From contig NZ_JARGDO010000002.1 in the NCBI RefSeq assembly GCF_029211185.1, positions 124,001 to 188,000 of the forward strand: a DNA stretch of 64,000 nucleotides, read 5' to 3'. This document shows, piece by piece, positions 44,393-52,331 of this stretch (within the stretch, counting starts at the first letter, position 1; each line of letters opens with the position of its first letter). The notes under the pieces were generated by a model. It was not told where the DNA came from, ran no database searches, and worked only from the letters and a program-made list of their open reading frames with translations. Both the position numbers and the translations under genes were made by a program. Origin of the DNA: Tessaracoccus caeni. GTDB lineage: Bacteria; Actinomycetota; Actinomycetes; Propionibacteriales; Propionibacteriaceae.

Positions 44393-44887
44393 ATGCGCCG
44401 CTACACCATCACCGTCAACGACCAGCCCATCGTGGTGGACGTCGAGGCCGTGGGCGCCGACCTGTTCCGGGTGCAGCTCGACGGTCGGCTGATCGACGTC
44501 ACGCTGGAGGACCACGTCGACCTGGCCCACTCCCCCGTCACCCCGGCGCTCACGACGACCACCTCCTCGTCGTCCGCGCCGGCGTCTGTGCAGCGGCCAT
44601 CCGCTCCGACCGCCGCGCCCCGGGCATCCTCCGCGCCCGTCGCCGGAGGGACGAGCGGCGCCACCCGGAACAAGCTCATCGCTCCGATGCCGGGCGTGGT
44701 GCTCGCCATCGAGACCGCGCCGGGCGCCGTCGTCAGCCGGGGCGACGTGCTGCTCAAACTCGAGGCGATGAAGATGGTCAACGAACTGCGCTCGCCGCGC
44801 GACGGCGTGGTGGCCGAGATCTACGTCGACACCGGGGCGTCCGTGAAGTACGGCGAGACGCTAATCCGGTTCGAGGACGCCAGATGA
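44393..44887 (+). CDS. mmdC: Biotin carboxyl carrier subunit of the decarboxylase
   Basis: 164 aa. An N-terminal beta domain (1-45), an Ala/Pro/Ser/Thr linker (~50-88) and a biotinyl domain with the attachment motif EAMKM, Lys127. It carries CO2 as carboxybiotin from MmdA to MmdB. It lies 2 nt after the delta gene and its stop overlaps mmdB by ATGA. The mobile linker agrees with a swinging arm. Confidence 0.94.
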   Translation: MRRYTITVNDQPIVVDVEAVGADLFRVQLDGRLIDVTLEDHVDLAHSPVTPALTTTTSSSSAPASVQRPSAPTAAPRASSAPVAGGTSGATRNKLIAPMPGVVLAIETAPGAVVSRGDVLLKLEAMKMVNELRSPRDGVVAEIYVDTGASVKYGETLIRFEDAR

Positions 44888-46005
44888 GTCCTGACACCCT
44901 GCGGTCCTTGATGGAGGGGCTGACCAACCTCACCTGGCAGTCGCTGGTAATGATCGCCATCGGGCTGGTGTTGATCTTCCTCGCGGTGAAGAAGGAGTAC
45001 GAGCCGCTGCTCCTGCTGCCCATCGGCGCGGGCGCGATCCTGGCCAATCTGCCGCTGTCGCCGATGGTCGGCGAGCACGGGATGCTGACGATCCTCTACG
45101 AGATGGGCGTCGGAAACGAGCTGTTCCCACTGCTGATCTTCGTCGGCATCGGAGCGATGACCGACTTCGGGCCGCTACTGGAGAACCCCAAGATGGTGCT
45201 GCTCGGCGCCGCCGGCCAGTTCGGCATCTTCCTGACGCTGCTGCTGGCGCTGGTGCTCGGCTTCACCCACGAGCAGGCGGCCTCGATCGGCATCATCGGC
45301 GCCATCGACGGACCCACGTCGATCTACGTGTCGAACAAGCTGGCGCCCGAGCTGCTGGCGCCGATCACCGTCGCCGCCTACTCCTATATGAGCCTGGTGC
45401 CGATCATCATGCCGCCGATCATGCGGGCGCTGACGACGTCGAAGGAACGCGCGATCGTGATGCCCTACACCAGCAGGGAGATCTCGCAGCGCACCCGGAT
45501 CCTGTTCCCGATCGTCGTCACCATCGTGGTGGGCATCCTGGTGCCCTTCGCGACGCCGCTGATCGGCATGCTGATGCTGGGCAACCTGATGCGCGAATCC
45601 AAGGTGGTGGAGCGCCTGGTCGGGGCGTCGTCGAACGAGCTGGCCAACGTGGTGACGCTGTTCCTCGGTCTGGCGATCGGCTCGACGATGGTGGGGAAGA
45701 GCTTCCTCAACCTCTCGACGCTGATGATCCTGGCGCTCGGCCTGATCGCCTTCTGCCTGGACACCGCGATGGGGGTGCTGTTCGGCAAGCTGATGAACGT
45801 GTTCTCGCGCGGCACCTTCAACCCGCTGATCGGCGCCGCCGGCATCTCGGCCTTCCCGATGGCCGCCCGCGTCGTGCAGAAGGAGGCCCAGCGCGAGAAC
45901 TTCGACAACTTCCTGCTGATGCACGCCATGGGAGCCAACGCCGCCGGCCAGGTGGCCTCCGTCGTCGCCGGCGGCGTCCTGCTCGCCCTGATGGGAGCCT
46001 CTTGA
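44884..46005 (+). CDS. mmdB: Na+-pumping carboxybiotin decarboxylase, membrane beta subunit
   Basis: 373 aa, about nine to eleven membrane helices. ATG 44884 overlaps the mmdC stop; the longer open frame back to 44158 lies over the delta and carrier genes. OadB/MmdB/GcdB family signatures: FPLLIFVGIGAMTDFGPLL, IIGAIDGPTSIYVSNKLAPEL with the sodium-site Asp, LMLGNLMRESKVVERLVG and NPLIGAAGISAFPMAARVVQ. It decarboxylates carboxybiotin and exports Na+. Its stop is 5 nt from a dispersed palindrome that could end transcription. Confidence 0.95.
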   Translation: MSPDTLRSLMEGLTNLTWQSLVMIAIGLVLIFLAVKKEYEPLLLLPIGAGAILANLPLSPMVGEHGMLTILYEMGVGNELFPLLIFVGIGAMTDFGPLLENPKMVLLGAAGQFGIFLTLLLALVLGFTHEQAASIGIIGAIDGPTSIYVSNKLAPELLAPITVAAYSYMSLVPIIMPPIMRALTTSKERAIVMPYTSREISQRTRILFPIVVTIVVGILVPFATPLIGMLMLGNLMRESKVVERLVGASSNELANVVTLFLGLAIGSTMVGKSFLNLSTLMILALGLIAFCLDTAMGVLFGKLMNVFSRGTFNPLIGAAGISAFPMAARVVQKEAQRENFDNFLLMHAMGANAAGQVASVVAGGVLLALMGAS

Positions 46006-46009
46006 CGCA

Positions 46010-46057
46010 CGCTCTTTGAGGTGCGAGGCCGCCTGCGGCCGAGCCTCGAAAAGGGCG
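46010..46057. repeat. Dispersed palindromic element after mmdB
   Basis: CGCTCTTTGAGGTGCGAGGC and GGCCGAGCCTCGAAAAGGGCG form the hairpin. It lies 5 nt beyond the mmdB stop. Confidence 0.88.
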
Positions 46058-46130
46058 ACTCAAGATCGGGCAGGAGGCTGCGGTCAGGGTCGTGTGCAAC
46101 ACCACCTTGGCCCGTGAAAGGATCGATGCC

Positions 46131-46928
46131 ATGACATCTCCCCACCACCCGAGCCCGGTGACCCGCAGCCAACTCGTTGCCGATCTGCGTTCCCTGGGCC
46201 TTCCGGCCGGCGCGACGGTGATGGTGCACACCTCGCTGCGCTCACTCGGCTGGGTGATCGGCGGCCCGCAGACCGTGCTTGAGGCGCTGCGCGACGCGGT
46301 CGGCCCCGAGGGGACACTCGTCATGCCGACCCAGTCGTGGCAGCTCTGCGACCCCGCGATGCTGGAGGAGGCGCCGTCGGAGTGGTGGCCGACGATCCGC
46401 GAGAACCTGCCCCTCTACGATCCGGCCGTCACCCCCAGCCAGACGATGGGCGCCGTCGCCGAGCTGTTCCGCACCACGCCCGGCGCGCTCCGCAGCCCTC
46501 ACCCGCACCGCTCCATCACCGCCGCCGGACCGAAGGCGGCTCAGATCACCGCCAGTCACCCGCTGGACTCCCCGTCCGGGGAGACGTCGCCCCTCGGCGC
46601 GCTCGTCGAACTCGACGCCTGGATCCTCCTCCTCGGCGTGACAGCCGCCAAGGTGACGGCCCTGCACCTCGCCGAGCACCGGGCCACCTACGCCAGCAAG
46701 GAGACCAAGCCCAACGGCGTCGTGATGATCGTCGACGGGCAGCGGCAGTGGATCACCTGGGAGGATCTCGATGTGCACGACCACGACTTCGTCGACGTCG
46801 CCGAGGCCTTCGCGCACGACACAGGGCTGGTGCGCACCCACCAGGTGGGCGACGCCACCGCAACTCTGATGCCGATGCGAGCCCTCGTCGAGTACGCCTC
46901 CGACTGGTTCACCGCTCACCGACACTAA
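46131..46928 (+). CDS. AAC(3)-family aminoglycoside N-acetyltransferase-like protein
   Basis: 265 aa. ATG 46131 has AAAGGA about 8 nt upstream; a GTG at 46092 is in frame but starts close to the preceding palindrome. Antibiotic_NAT family pattern: VMVHTSLRSLGWVIGGPQTV, GTLVMPTQSW, MGAVAELFRTTPGALRSPHPHRSITAAG and LLLGVTAAKVTALHLAEHRA. Members acetylate the 3-amino group of aminoglycosides with acetyl-CoA, but many chromosomal ones have other or unknown substrates. It is followed by an MFS gene 21 nt on, possibly a modification-plus-export pair. Confidence 0.88.
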   Translation: MTSPHHPSPVTRSQLVADLRSLGLPAGATVMVHTSLRSLGWVIGGPQTVLEALRDAVGPEGTLVMPTQSWQLCDPAMLEEAPSEWWPTIRENLPLYDPAVTPSQTMGAVAELFRTTPGALRSPHPHRSITAAGPKAAQITASHPLDSPSGETSPLGALVELDAWILLLGVTAAKVTALHLAEHRATYASKETKPNGVVMIVDGQRQWITWEDLDVHDHDFVDVAEAFAHDTGLVRTHQVGDATATLMPMRALVEYASDWFTAHRH

Positions 46929-46949
46929 CCGCCAGACACCCGAGAGCCC

Positions 46950-48191
46950 ATGTCACACCTCACACTCGGCCCCGAGCACTACGCCGGAACCAAACGAGCG
47001 AGCTACACCGGCTACGTGGTCCAGGCCATCGTCAACAACCTGGCGCCCCTGCTCTTCGTGGTCTTCCACACGCAGTTCTCCATTCCGCTCGCACAGCTCG
47101 GTCTGATCTCGGCGCTGAACTTCGGCGTGCAACTCCTCACCGACTTCGCCGCCATGTTCTTCGTCGACAAGGTGGGCTACCGGGTGCCGATCGTGCTGGC
47201 GCACGTGTTCTCCGCCGTCGGGCTCCTGCTGATGGCCGTCCTCCCCGCGACGACGTCCAGCCCCTTCGTGGGTCTGTGCATCGCCGTGATCGTCTACGCC
47301 ATCGGCGGTGGCCTGCTGGAGGTGCTGGTCAGCCCCATCGTCGAGCACCTGCCGACACCGGCCGATCAGAAGGCCTCCGGCATGGCACTGCTGCATTCGT
47401 TCTACTGCTGGGGTCAGCTGGCCGTCGTCGTGGGCACCACCGTCATCCTCAGCCTCGTCGGCACTCAGCACTGGGCTTGGCTGCCTGCGATCTGGGCCAT
47501 CGTCCCCCTGATCAACACCGTCGTCTTCCTGCGGGTTCCCATGCCGGAAACCGTCGCCGAGGACGACCGCACCTCGGTGCGCGACCTCTTCGGAACCCCC
47601 ATGTTCCTCGCCGCGCTGGTGCTGATGATGACGGGAGGGGCCGCCGAGCTGACCATGGTGCAGTGGTCGTCCTTCTTCGCGGAGAAGGGAATCGGCGTGG
47701 GCAAGGAGATGGGCGACCTGCTCGGCCCCGGCCTGTTCGCCGTCTTCATGGGCGTCGGTCGCTTCGGCTACGGCATGTGGGGACACGGCCTGGACCTCCG
47801 GCGCATGCTGCTGGTCTCCAGCATCGGCGCCGCCATCTGCTACGTCATCGCGGCCACCTCGCCGATCGCGATCATCAGCCTGCTCGCCTCCGCGCTGTGC
47901 GGGATCATGGTCGCCCTGCTGTGGCCCGGCACGTTCTCCCTCACCTCCGCGCGCTTTCCGATGGGCGGCGCCGCGATGTTCGCCATCCTCGCCTTGGCCG
48001 GCGACGCGGGTGGAGCTGCCGGCCCCGCTCTGGCCGGCGGTCTCGCCGAAGCCGCGCAAGGTCCGCTCCGGTCCGTCGCGGAGTTGCTGCCCGACGACGG
48101 CGGCTACGGCCTGCGCACCGCCCTGCTGCTCTGCGCCCTGATCCCGACGGCCTTCGCCATCACCGTCTGGCGCTTCGACCGTCGTCCGTAG
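46950..48191 (+). CDS. MFS transporter (sugar-type) next to the AAC(3)-like gene
   Basis: 413 aa with about 12 membrane helices; FucP-like layout with ASYTGYVVQAIVNNLAPLLF in the first helix, VLVSPIVEHLPTPADQKASG and MALLHSFYCWGQLAVVVG in the middle, and AELTMVQWSSFFAEKGIGV in the second half. The family moves sugars by proton symport or exports small molecules; the substrate is not known. It begins 21 nt after the acetyltransferase gene on the same strand. Confidence 0.82.
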   Translation: MSHLTLGPEHYAGTKRASYTGYVVQAIVNNLAPLLFVVFHTQFSIPLAQLGLISALNFGVQLLTDFAAMFFVDKVGYRVPIVLAHVFSAVGLLLMAVLPATTSSPFVGLCIAVIVYAIGGGLLEVLVSPIVEHLPTPADQKASGMALLHSFYCWGQLAVVVGTTVILSLVGTQHWAWLPAIWAIVPLINTVVFLRVPMPETVAEDDRTSVRDLFGTPMFLAALVLMMTGGAAELTMVQWSSFFAEKGIGVGKEMGDLLGPGLFAVFMGVGRFGYGMWGHGLDLRRMLLVSSIGAAICYVIAATSPIAIISLLASALCGIMVALLWPGTFSLTSARFPMGGAAMFAILALAGDAGGAAGPALAGGLAEAAQGPLRSVAELLPDDGGYGLRTALLLCALIPTAFAITVWRFDRRP

Positions 48192-48353
48192 GGGCTCCGG
48201 GGACTGGCGACACCCACTGCGAGGACTCCACGATGAAAACCGCACAGTCGACCCCCTAACTCCCTGTTCCTCGCCCCAAAACGGCTCCGAGTGTGCGTTA
48301 GTCATCAGTTCTCCCGACAAACAGCAAACGAAGAGACCTGCCAGACTTACCCC

Positions 48354-49511
48354 GTGCTCACAGCCCGGTACTCCGCGATCCAATCCTCATACTGGGCGGC
48401 GTTCTGCCTCGTCATTAGCTTCGCCAACGTCTTCCTGCTCGCCAGGGGGATGACGACGAGCCAGATCGGCGTGCTGATGGCCGTCGCGGGCACGATGGCG
48501 ACGGTGCTGCAGCCGATCGTCGCCGGCATGGCCGACCGATCCAAGGCGCCGCTGCGGCTATGGGTGGCGCTCGGCGGAGTGGTGCTGGCCGGGCTTGCGG
48601 TCGCGGTGCTGCCGCTCGGCCGCGGCATGCTGCTCGCCATCGTCTATGGGCTGATGCTCACGTCCATCCAGATCATCCAGCCCCTCACCAACTCCTTGGG
48701 CATGGCCGCCATCGACCGAGGATTCCGCGTCAACTTCGGCTTGGCCAGGGCCTTCGGGTCGTTCGTCTTCGCCATAGTCTCGCTGGCCGCCGGCGCTATC
48801 GTCGACGCCACCAGCGTCGATGCGCTGCCGATCATGATGCTCGTCTTCCTGGCTATTTTCGTGGGCCTCTCTGCCACGTTCGTCCTGCGCACAGGCCCTG
48901 TCTCCACCAACGACGACGGCACCGCAATCACCGAGATCCCCGACAATCCCCCGCTCGACCGCCGGCGCCGACGGTTGCTTGTCCTACTGATCATCGGGCT
49001 CACCTTGGCCATGACCAGCCACGGCCTGATCAACAACTTCATGTTCCAGATCGTCGACCACCACGGCGGCACCGCGGCCTCGATGGGGATCGCGCTGACC
49101 ATCGCCGCCGTCGCGGAACTGCCGGCGATGAGTCTGTGGGACAAGATCATGACGCGCTGGAGCGCCGGCACCATGCTGGTGTTCGCAGGCATCGTGTTCG
49201 CGGTGAAGAACCTGGCCATGCTGCTCGCCCCCAGCCTCACCGTCATCTATCTGACGCAGATCCTGCAGTTCGGCTGCTTCGCCATCGCCGTGCCTGGCAC
49301 CGTCTACTATGTGAACCGGCTTCTCCCCCGCGCGCTCCAAGTGCGAGGCCAGTCGTACATGACGATGACCATCTCGGCCGGATCGGTGCTCGGCGCCCTC
49401 GTCGGCGGCTGGCTCATCGACTACACCGGCGTCCCCACCATGCTGCTCGCCGGCACGATCGTCGCGACCGCTGGAGCCGCCCTGATCTGGATGAGTGCCG
49501 AACGCCGCTGA
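48354..49511 (+). CDS. MFS transporter, LacY-like (MFS_1-like) family
   Basis: 385 aa from GTG 48354, which starts just before the first helix (YSAIQSSYWAAFCLVISFANV); CAGACT lies 6 nt upstream in the leaderless arrangement. The open frame runs back to 48291 but those residues are hydrophilic and do not fit. Features: QIGVLMAVAGTMATVLQPIV, FGLARAFGSFVFAIVSL and TSHGLINNFMFQIVDHHGG, typical of the oligosaccharide/nucleoside:H+ symporter-like group. Substrate unknown. The 160 bp upstream contain only an 8-codon frame at 48233 and no clear gene. Confidence 0.8.
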   Translation: MLTARYSAIQSSYWAAFCLVISFANVFLLARGMTTSQIGVLMAVAGTMATVLQPIVAGMADRSKAPLRLWVALGGVVLAGLAVAVLPLGRGMLLAIVYGLMLTSIQIIQPLTNSLGMAAIDRGFRVNFGLARAFGSFVFAIVSLAAGAIVDATSVDALPIMMLVFLAIFVGLSATFVLRTGPVSTNDDGTAITEIPDNPPLDRRRRRLLVLLIIGLTLAMTSHGLINNFMFQIVDHHGGTAASMGIALTIAAVAELPAMSLWDKIMTRWSAGTMLVFAGIVFAVKNLAMLLAPSLTVIYLTQILQFGCFAIAVPGTVYYVNRLLPRALQVRGQSYMTMTISAGSVLGALVGGWLIDYTGVPTMLLAGTIVATAGAALIWMSAERR

Positions 49512-49572
49512 CCTGATGCCAGGTTGATTCCGTTCAGTTTCTCAGCGATCTGGGATTTGCAAGGCTGTGAAC

Positions 49573-49586
49573 GTCAGCATGCTGAC
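49573..49586. repeat. Short perfect palindrome
   Basis: GTCAGCATGCTGAC, in the gap between an MFS gene and the S4-domain frame. It is too short for a terminator and could be an operator; the remainder of this gap holds nothing else recognisable. Confidence 0.4.
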
Positions 49587-49637
49587 GGACAGAACCTGGC
49601 CAAGCCCAGACGGGGTCAAGCGGTGACGTTTTCAACC

Positions 49638-49865
49638 TCAGTGCTTCGTGCTCAGCCGGAACCAACGGCGTTTGCCGACCCTCACCACGTCGCCGGCGTC
49701 GATCTGCGTGGGAGCGTCGGGGTCGACGTGCTGCACGTCGCTGATTCGAACGCCACCCTCGACGATGAGACGTCGCGCGGCGGAGCGCGTCAGTTCCGGA
49801 CGCGCGACGACCACCAGATCCAGCAGGCTCAGGTCAGACCCCACGAGAGGCAGCTCCGGGATCAC
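49638..49865 (-). CDS. Orphan S4 RNA-binding domain, tyrosyl-tRNA synthetase C-terminus-like
   Basis: 75 aa if read from GTG 49863-49865. The sequence LSLLDLVVVARPELTRSAAR, followed by RLIVEGGVRISDVQ and ending GDVVRVGKRRWFRL, closely matches the S4 domain that closes one class of bacterial tyrosyl-tRNA synthetases. The catalytic part is absent: directly upstream (minus-strand sense) the frame is made of dispersed palindromes and stays open to 50030. It is either the remnant of a tyrS gene cut down by repeats or a free-standing S4 protein. A working tyrS must lie elsewhere. Status as a functional gene is uncertain. Confidence 0.55.
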   Translation of the reverse strand: MIPELPLVGSDLSLLDLVVVARPELTRSAARRLIVEGGVRISDVQHVDPDAPTQIDAGDVVRVGKRRWFRLSTKH

Positions 49866-49876
49866 GTCGGGGTTAC

Positions 49877-49922
49877 GGTCTTTGAGGTGTGAGGCCGCTC
49901 GCGGCCGAGCCTCGAAAAGACC
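49877..49922. repeat. Dispersed palindromic element beside the S4 fragment
   Basis: GGTCTTTGAGGTGTGAGGCC and CGGCCGAGCCTCGAAAAGACC pair; it lies 12 bp upstream of the S4 GTG. Confidence 0.88.
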
Positions 49923-49977
49923 CAGCGCGAGGATTCGCAGGAGCCCGGCCGCCGGTGTCTGCGTAGGGTTGTGCTGG

Positions 49978-50042
49978 CCCTTTTCGAGGCTACGGCTCTG
50001 GGGCTCGTTCCTCGCCCAGTGCCTCCGCACCTCAAAGAGCGT
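49978..50042. repeat. Dispersed palindromic element, long-centre variant
   Basis: CCCTTTTCGAGGCTACGGCT, a centre with GGGGCTCGTTCCTCGCCCAG, and CCTCCGCACCTCAAAGAGCG. It is the reverse-oriented match of the variant at 28690-28756. Confidence 0.85.
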
Positions 50043-50051
50043 CGGGGGTAC

Positions 50052-50095
50052 GGTCTTTGAGGTGCGAGGCCGCTCGCGGCCGAGCCTCGAAAAGC
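50052..50095. repeat. Dispersed palindromic element near the nadE 3' end
   Basis: GGTCTTTGAGGTGCGAGGCC and CGGCCGAGCCTCGAAAAGC pair; 26 bp from the nadE stop, so it may be its terminator. Confidence 0.88.
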
Positions 50096-50120
50096 GGGAC
50101 GGGGCGAGGCTGCTCGAGCG

Positions 50121-52202
50121 TCAGGGAGCGTCGGGGACGGTGTCCAGATCGGCGAGCCACGCCGTAGCGGAGGCATCGGAGGGCATCCGCCAATCGCCAC
50201 GTGGGGACAGTGACCCGCCGGCCAGCACCTTGGGGCCGTTCGGGATGGCCGAGCGCTTGAACTGGTTGGCGAAGAAGCGACGCAGGAACACCGCCATCCA
50301 CTTCTTGATCGTCGGCAGGTCGTAGGCGGTGCGATCGGCCTCCGGGTAGCCGACGGGCCACGCCCCGGCGTCGACGTCATGCCACGCATGCCAGGCCAGG
50401 AAGGCGATCTTGCTGGGACGGAAGCCGTGCCGCAGCAGGTAATAGAGCGTGAAGTCGTGCAGCGCGTAGGGACCGATCGAGTCCTGCGTCGACTGCGGCT
50501 TGGCGCCGTCGGCAACCGGGATCAGCTCGGGCGAGATCTCGGTGTTCAGGATGGAGTCGAGGGTCTCGTTGACACCCTCCTCCGGGAACTGGCCGGACGA
50601 GATCACCCACCGGATCAGGTGCTGCATCAGCGTCTTGGGCACGCCGGCATTCACGCCATAGTGGCTCATATGGTCACCCACGCCGTAGGTGCACCAGCCG
50701 AGCGCCAGCTCCGACAGGTCGCCGGTGCCCAGCACGATGCCGCCGCGCTGGTTGGCCGCGCGGAACAGGAAGTCGGTGCGCATGCCCGCCTGGACGTTCT
50801 CGTAGGTGACGTCGTAGACGGGCTCGCCGTCGCCCGCCGGGTGCCCGAGCGCCTTGAGCAGCGACGTGGCCATCGGCTTGATGTCGATGGTCTCGAAGGT
50901 GACGCCCAGCGCCTCGGCCAGCAGCGTCGCGTTGTTCTTGGTGTGGCTCGACGTGGCGAATCCGGGAAGGGTGAAAGCCAGGATGTGGGTGCGCGGCAGG
51001 CCCAGCCGGTCGCAGGCCTTGGCCGCGACGATCAGGGCGTGCGTCGAGTCAAGACCGCCGGAGACGCCGATCACGATCTTGGGCGCGCGGGCCACGTCGC
51101 CGCCGGCGATGGCCAGCATCCGGCGCTCCAGCGCAGAGACCTGGATGTTGTAGGCCTCGTAGCAGTCCTGGTTGAGGCGCGCCTCGTCGTCGGGCACGAA
51201 AGGGAAACGGTCGAGGGGCCGGCGCAGGCCAAGATCAACCGATGGCAGGTCGAGGGTGAACGCGATGTGGTTGTAATCGGCATGCCCCACGCCCTCGTTC
51301 AGCGCGGTGTCCCGGATCGAGTTCTGACGCACCCTCTCCTGTCGCAGCCGATCAAGGTCGACGTCCACGACGAGCCGGGTCGGGCCGCTCGGGAACCGCT
51401 CCGACGCCCCCAGGCGATCCCCCATCTCGTAGGCCAGCGCCTGACCGTCCCAGGAGAGATCCGTACTCGACTCGCCAAAGCTCGCCGCCGCATAGATGTA
51501 GGCGACCGCCGCACGCGCGCTCTGCGAGCGCACCATCAGCTCACGATCGTCCGCCCGACCGACCGTGATCGGAGAGGCGCTGAGATTGAGCACCACGTTC
51601 ACCCCGGCCAGCGCGGCCTTCGACGACGGCGGCACCGGCACCCACAGGTCTTCACAGATCTCGACGAAAAGGCTCAGCCCCGGCACGTCCGTCGCCGTGA
51701 AGACGAGATCGGTGCCGAAGACAATATCGCCGTCCTCGTCCGCACCCGGCCAATTCGGCCGACTCATGAACCCGTGCGCGGATGCCCCACCCACGAAGTG
51801 CCGTTTCTCGTAGAACTCCCGGTAGTTCGGCAGATACGACTTGGGCACCACCCCCCGCACCTTGCCCCGATGCAGCACCACAGCGCAGTTGTAGAGCGAG
51901 TGGTCGACGTACAACGGCGCCCCCACCACGACAACGGGCGCCAGCCCGGCCGTCGCCTCGGCCAGCTTCACCACCGCATCGTCGACGGCGTTCAGCAGCA
52001 CGTCCTGCAGCAGCAGGTCGTCGAGCGAATAGCCCGACAGCGACAACTCCGGGAACACCGCCACCGCGACGCCCTCTTCATGACAGAGACGGACCTGCTC
52101 GGCGATCCGCTCGGCGTTGGTCGCCGGGTCGGCCAGCGCGACAGGCAAGGTGCAGGCCGCGATCCGAGCGAATCCGTGGTCGTACAGCGAGGCGAAGGTC
52201 AT
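50121..52202 (-). CDS. nadE: Glutamine-dependent NAD+ synthetase
   Basis: 693 aa, the long two-domain form. N-terminal nitrilase-type glutaminase with the Glu-Lys-Cys triad visible as Glu52 (FPELSLSGYS), Lys121 (VVPKSYLPNYREFYEKRHF) and Cys183 (FVEICEDLWVPVPP). C-terminal ATP-pyrophosphatase synthetase with the P loop IGVSGGLDSTHALIVAAKA, then GTGDLSELALGWCTYGVGDH. It amidates nicotinate adenine dinucleotide to NAD+ with ammonia tunnelled from glutamine. Single gene, ending in palindromic repeats. Confidence 0.96.
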   Translation of the reverse strand: MTFASLYDHGFARIAACTLPVALADPATNAERIAEQVRLCHEEGVAVAVFPELSLSGYSLDDLLLQDVLLNAVDDAVVKLAEATAGLAPVVVVGAPLYVDHSLYNCAVVLHRGKVRGVVPKSYLPNYREFYEKRHFVGGASAHGFMSRPNWPGADEDGDIVFGTDLVFTATDVPGLSLFVEICEDLWVPVPPSSKAALAGVNVVLNLSASPITVGRADDRELMVRSQSARAAVAYIYAAASFGESSTDLSWDGQALAYEMGDRLGASERFPSGPTRLVVDVDLDRLRQERVRQNSIRDTALNEGVGHADYNHIAFTLDLPSVDLGLRRPLDRFPFVPDDEARLNQDCYEAYNIQVSALERRMLAIAGGDVARAPKIVIGVSGGLDSTHALIVAAKACDRLGLPRTHILAFTLPGFATSSHTKNNATLLAEALGVTFETIDIKPMATSLLKALGHPAGDGEPVYDVTYENVQAGMRTDFLFRAANQRGGIVLGTGDLSELALGWCTYGVGDHMSHYGVNAGVPKTLMQHLIRWVISSGQFPEEGVNETLDSILNTEISPELIPVADGAKPQSTQDSIGPYALHDFTLYYLLRHGFRPSKIAFLAWHAWHDVDAGAWPVGYPEADRTAYDLPTIKKWMAVFLRRFFANQFKRSAIPNGPKVLAGGSLSPRGDWRMPSDASATAWLADLDTVPDAP

Positions 52203-52331
52203 GGGGGAAGTCTCCCACGACCGTCAGGGGAACGACGCTGCGAAGCCGCGTTTCGGTTGGTCGACCAGGGTCGCGGGTATCGAAGACCGTGGAGGGCTCC
52301 CTCTAGCGAGCTTCGAGGCGAGGATGCCAAT

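Noticed and set aside
48233-48259. Eight-codon frame starting ATGAAAACCGCACAG between two MFS genes
   Set aside because: Too short to support; no ribosome site or leader-peptide logic is visible.
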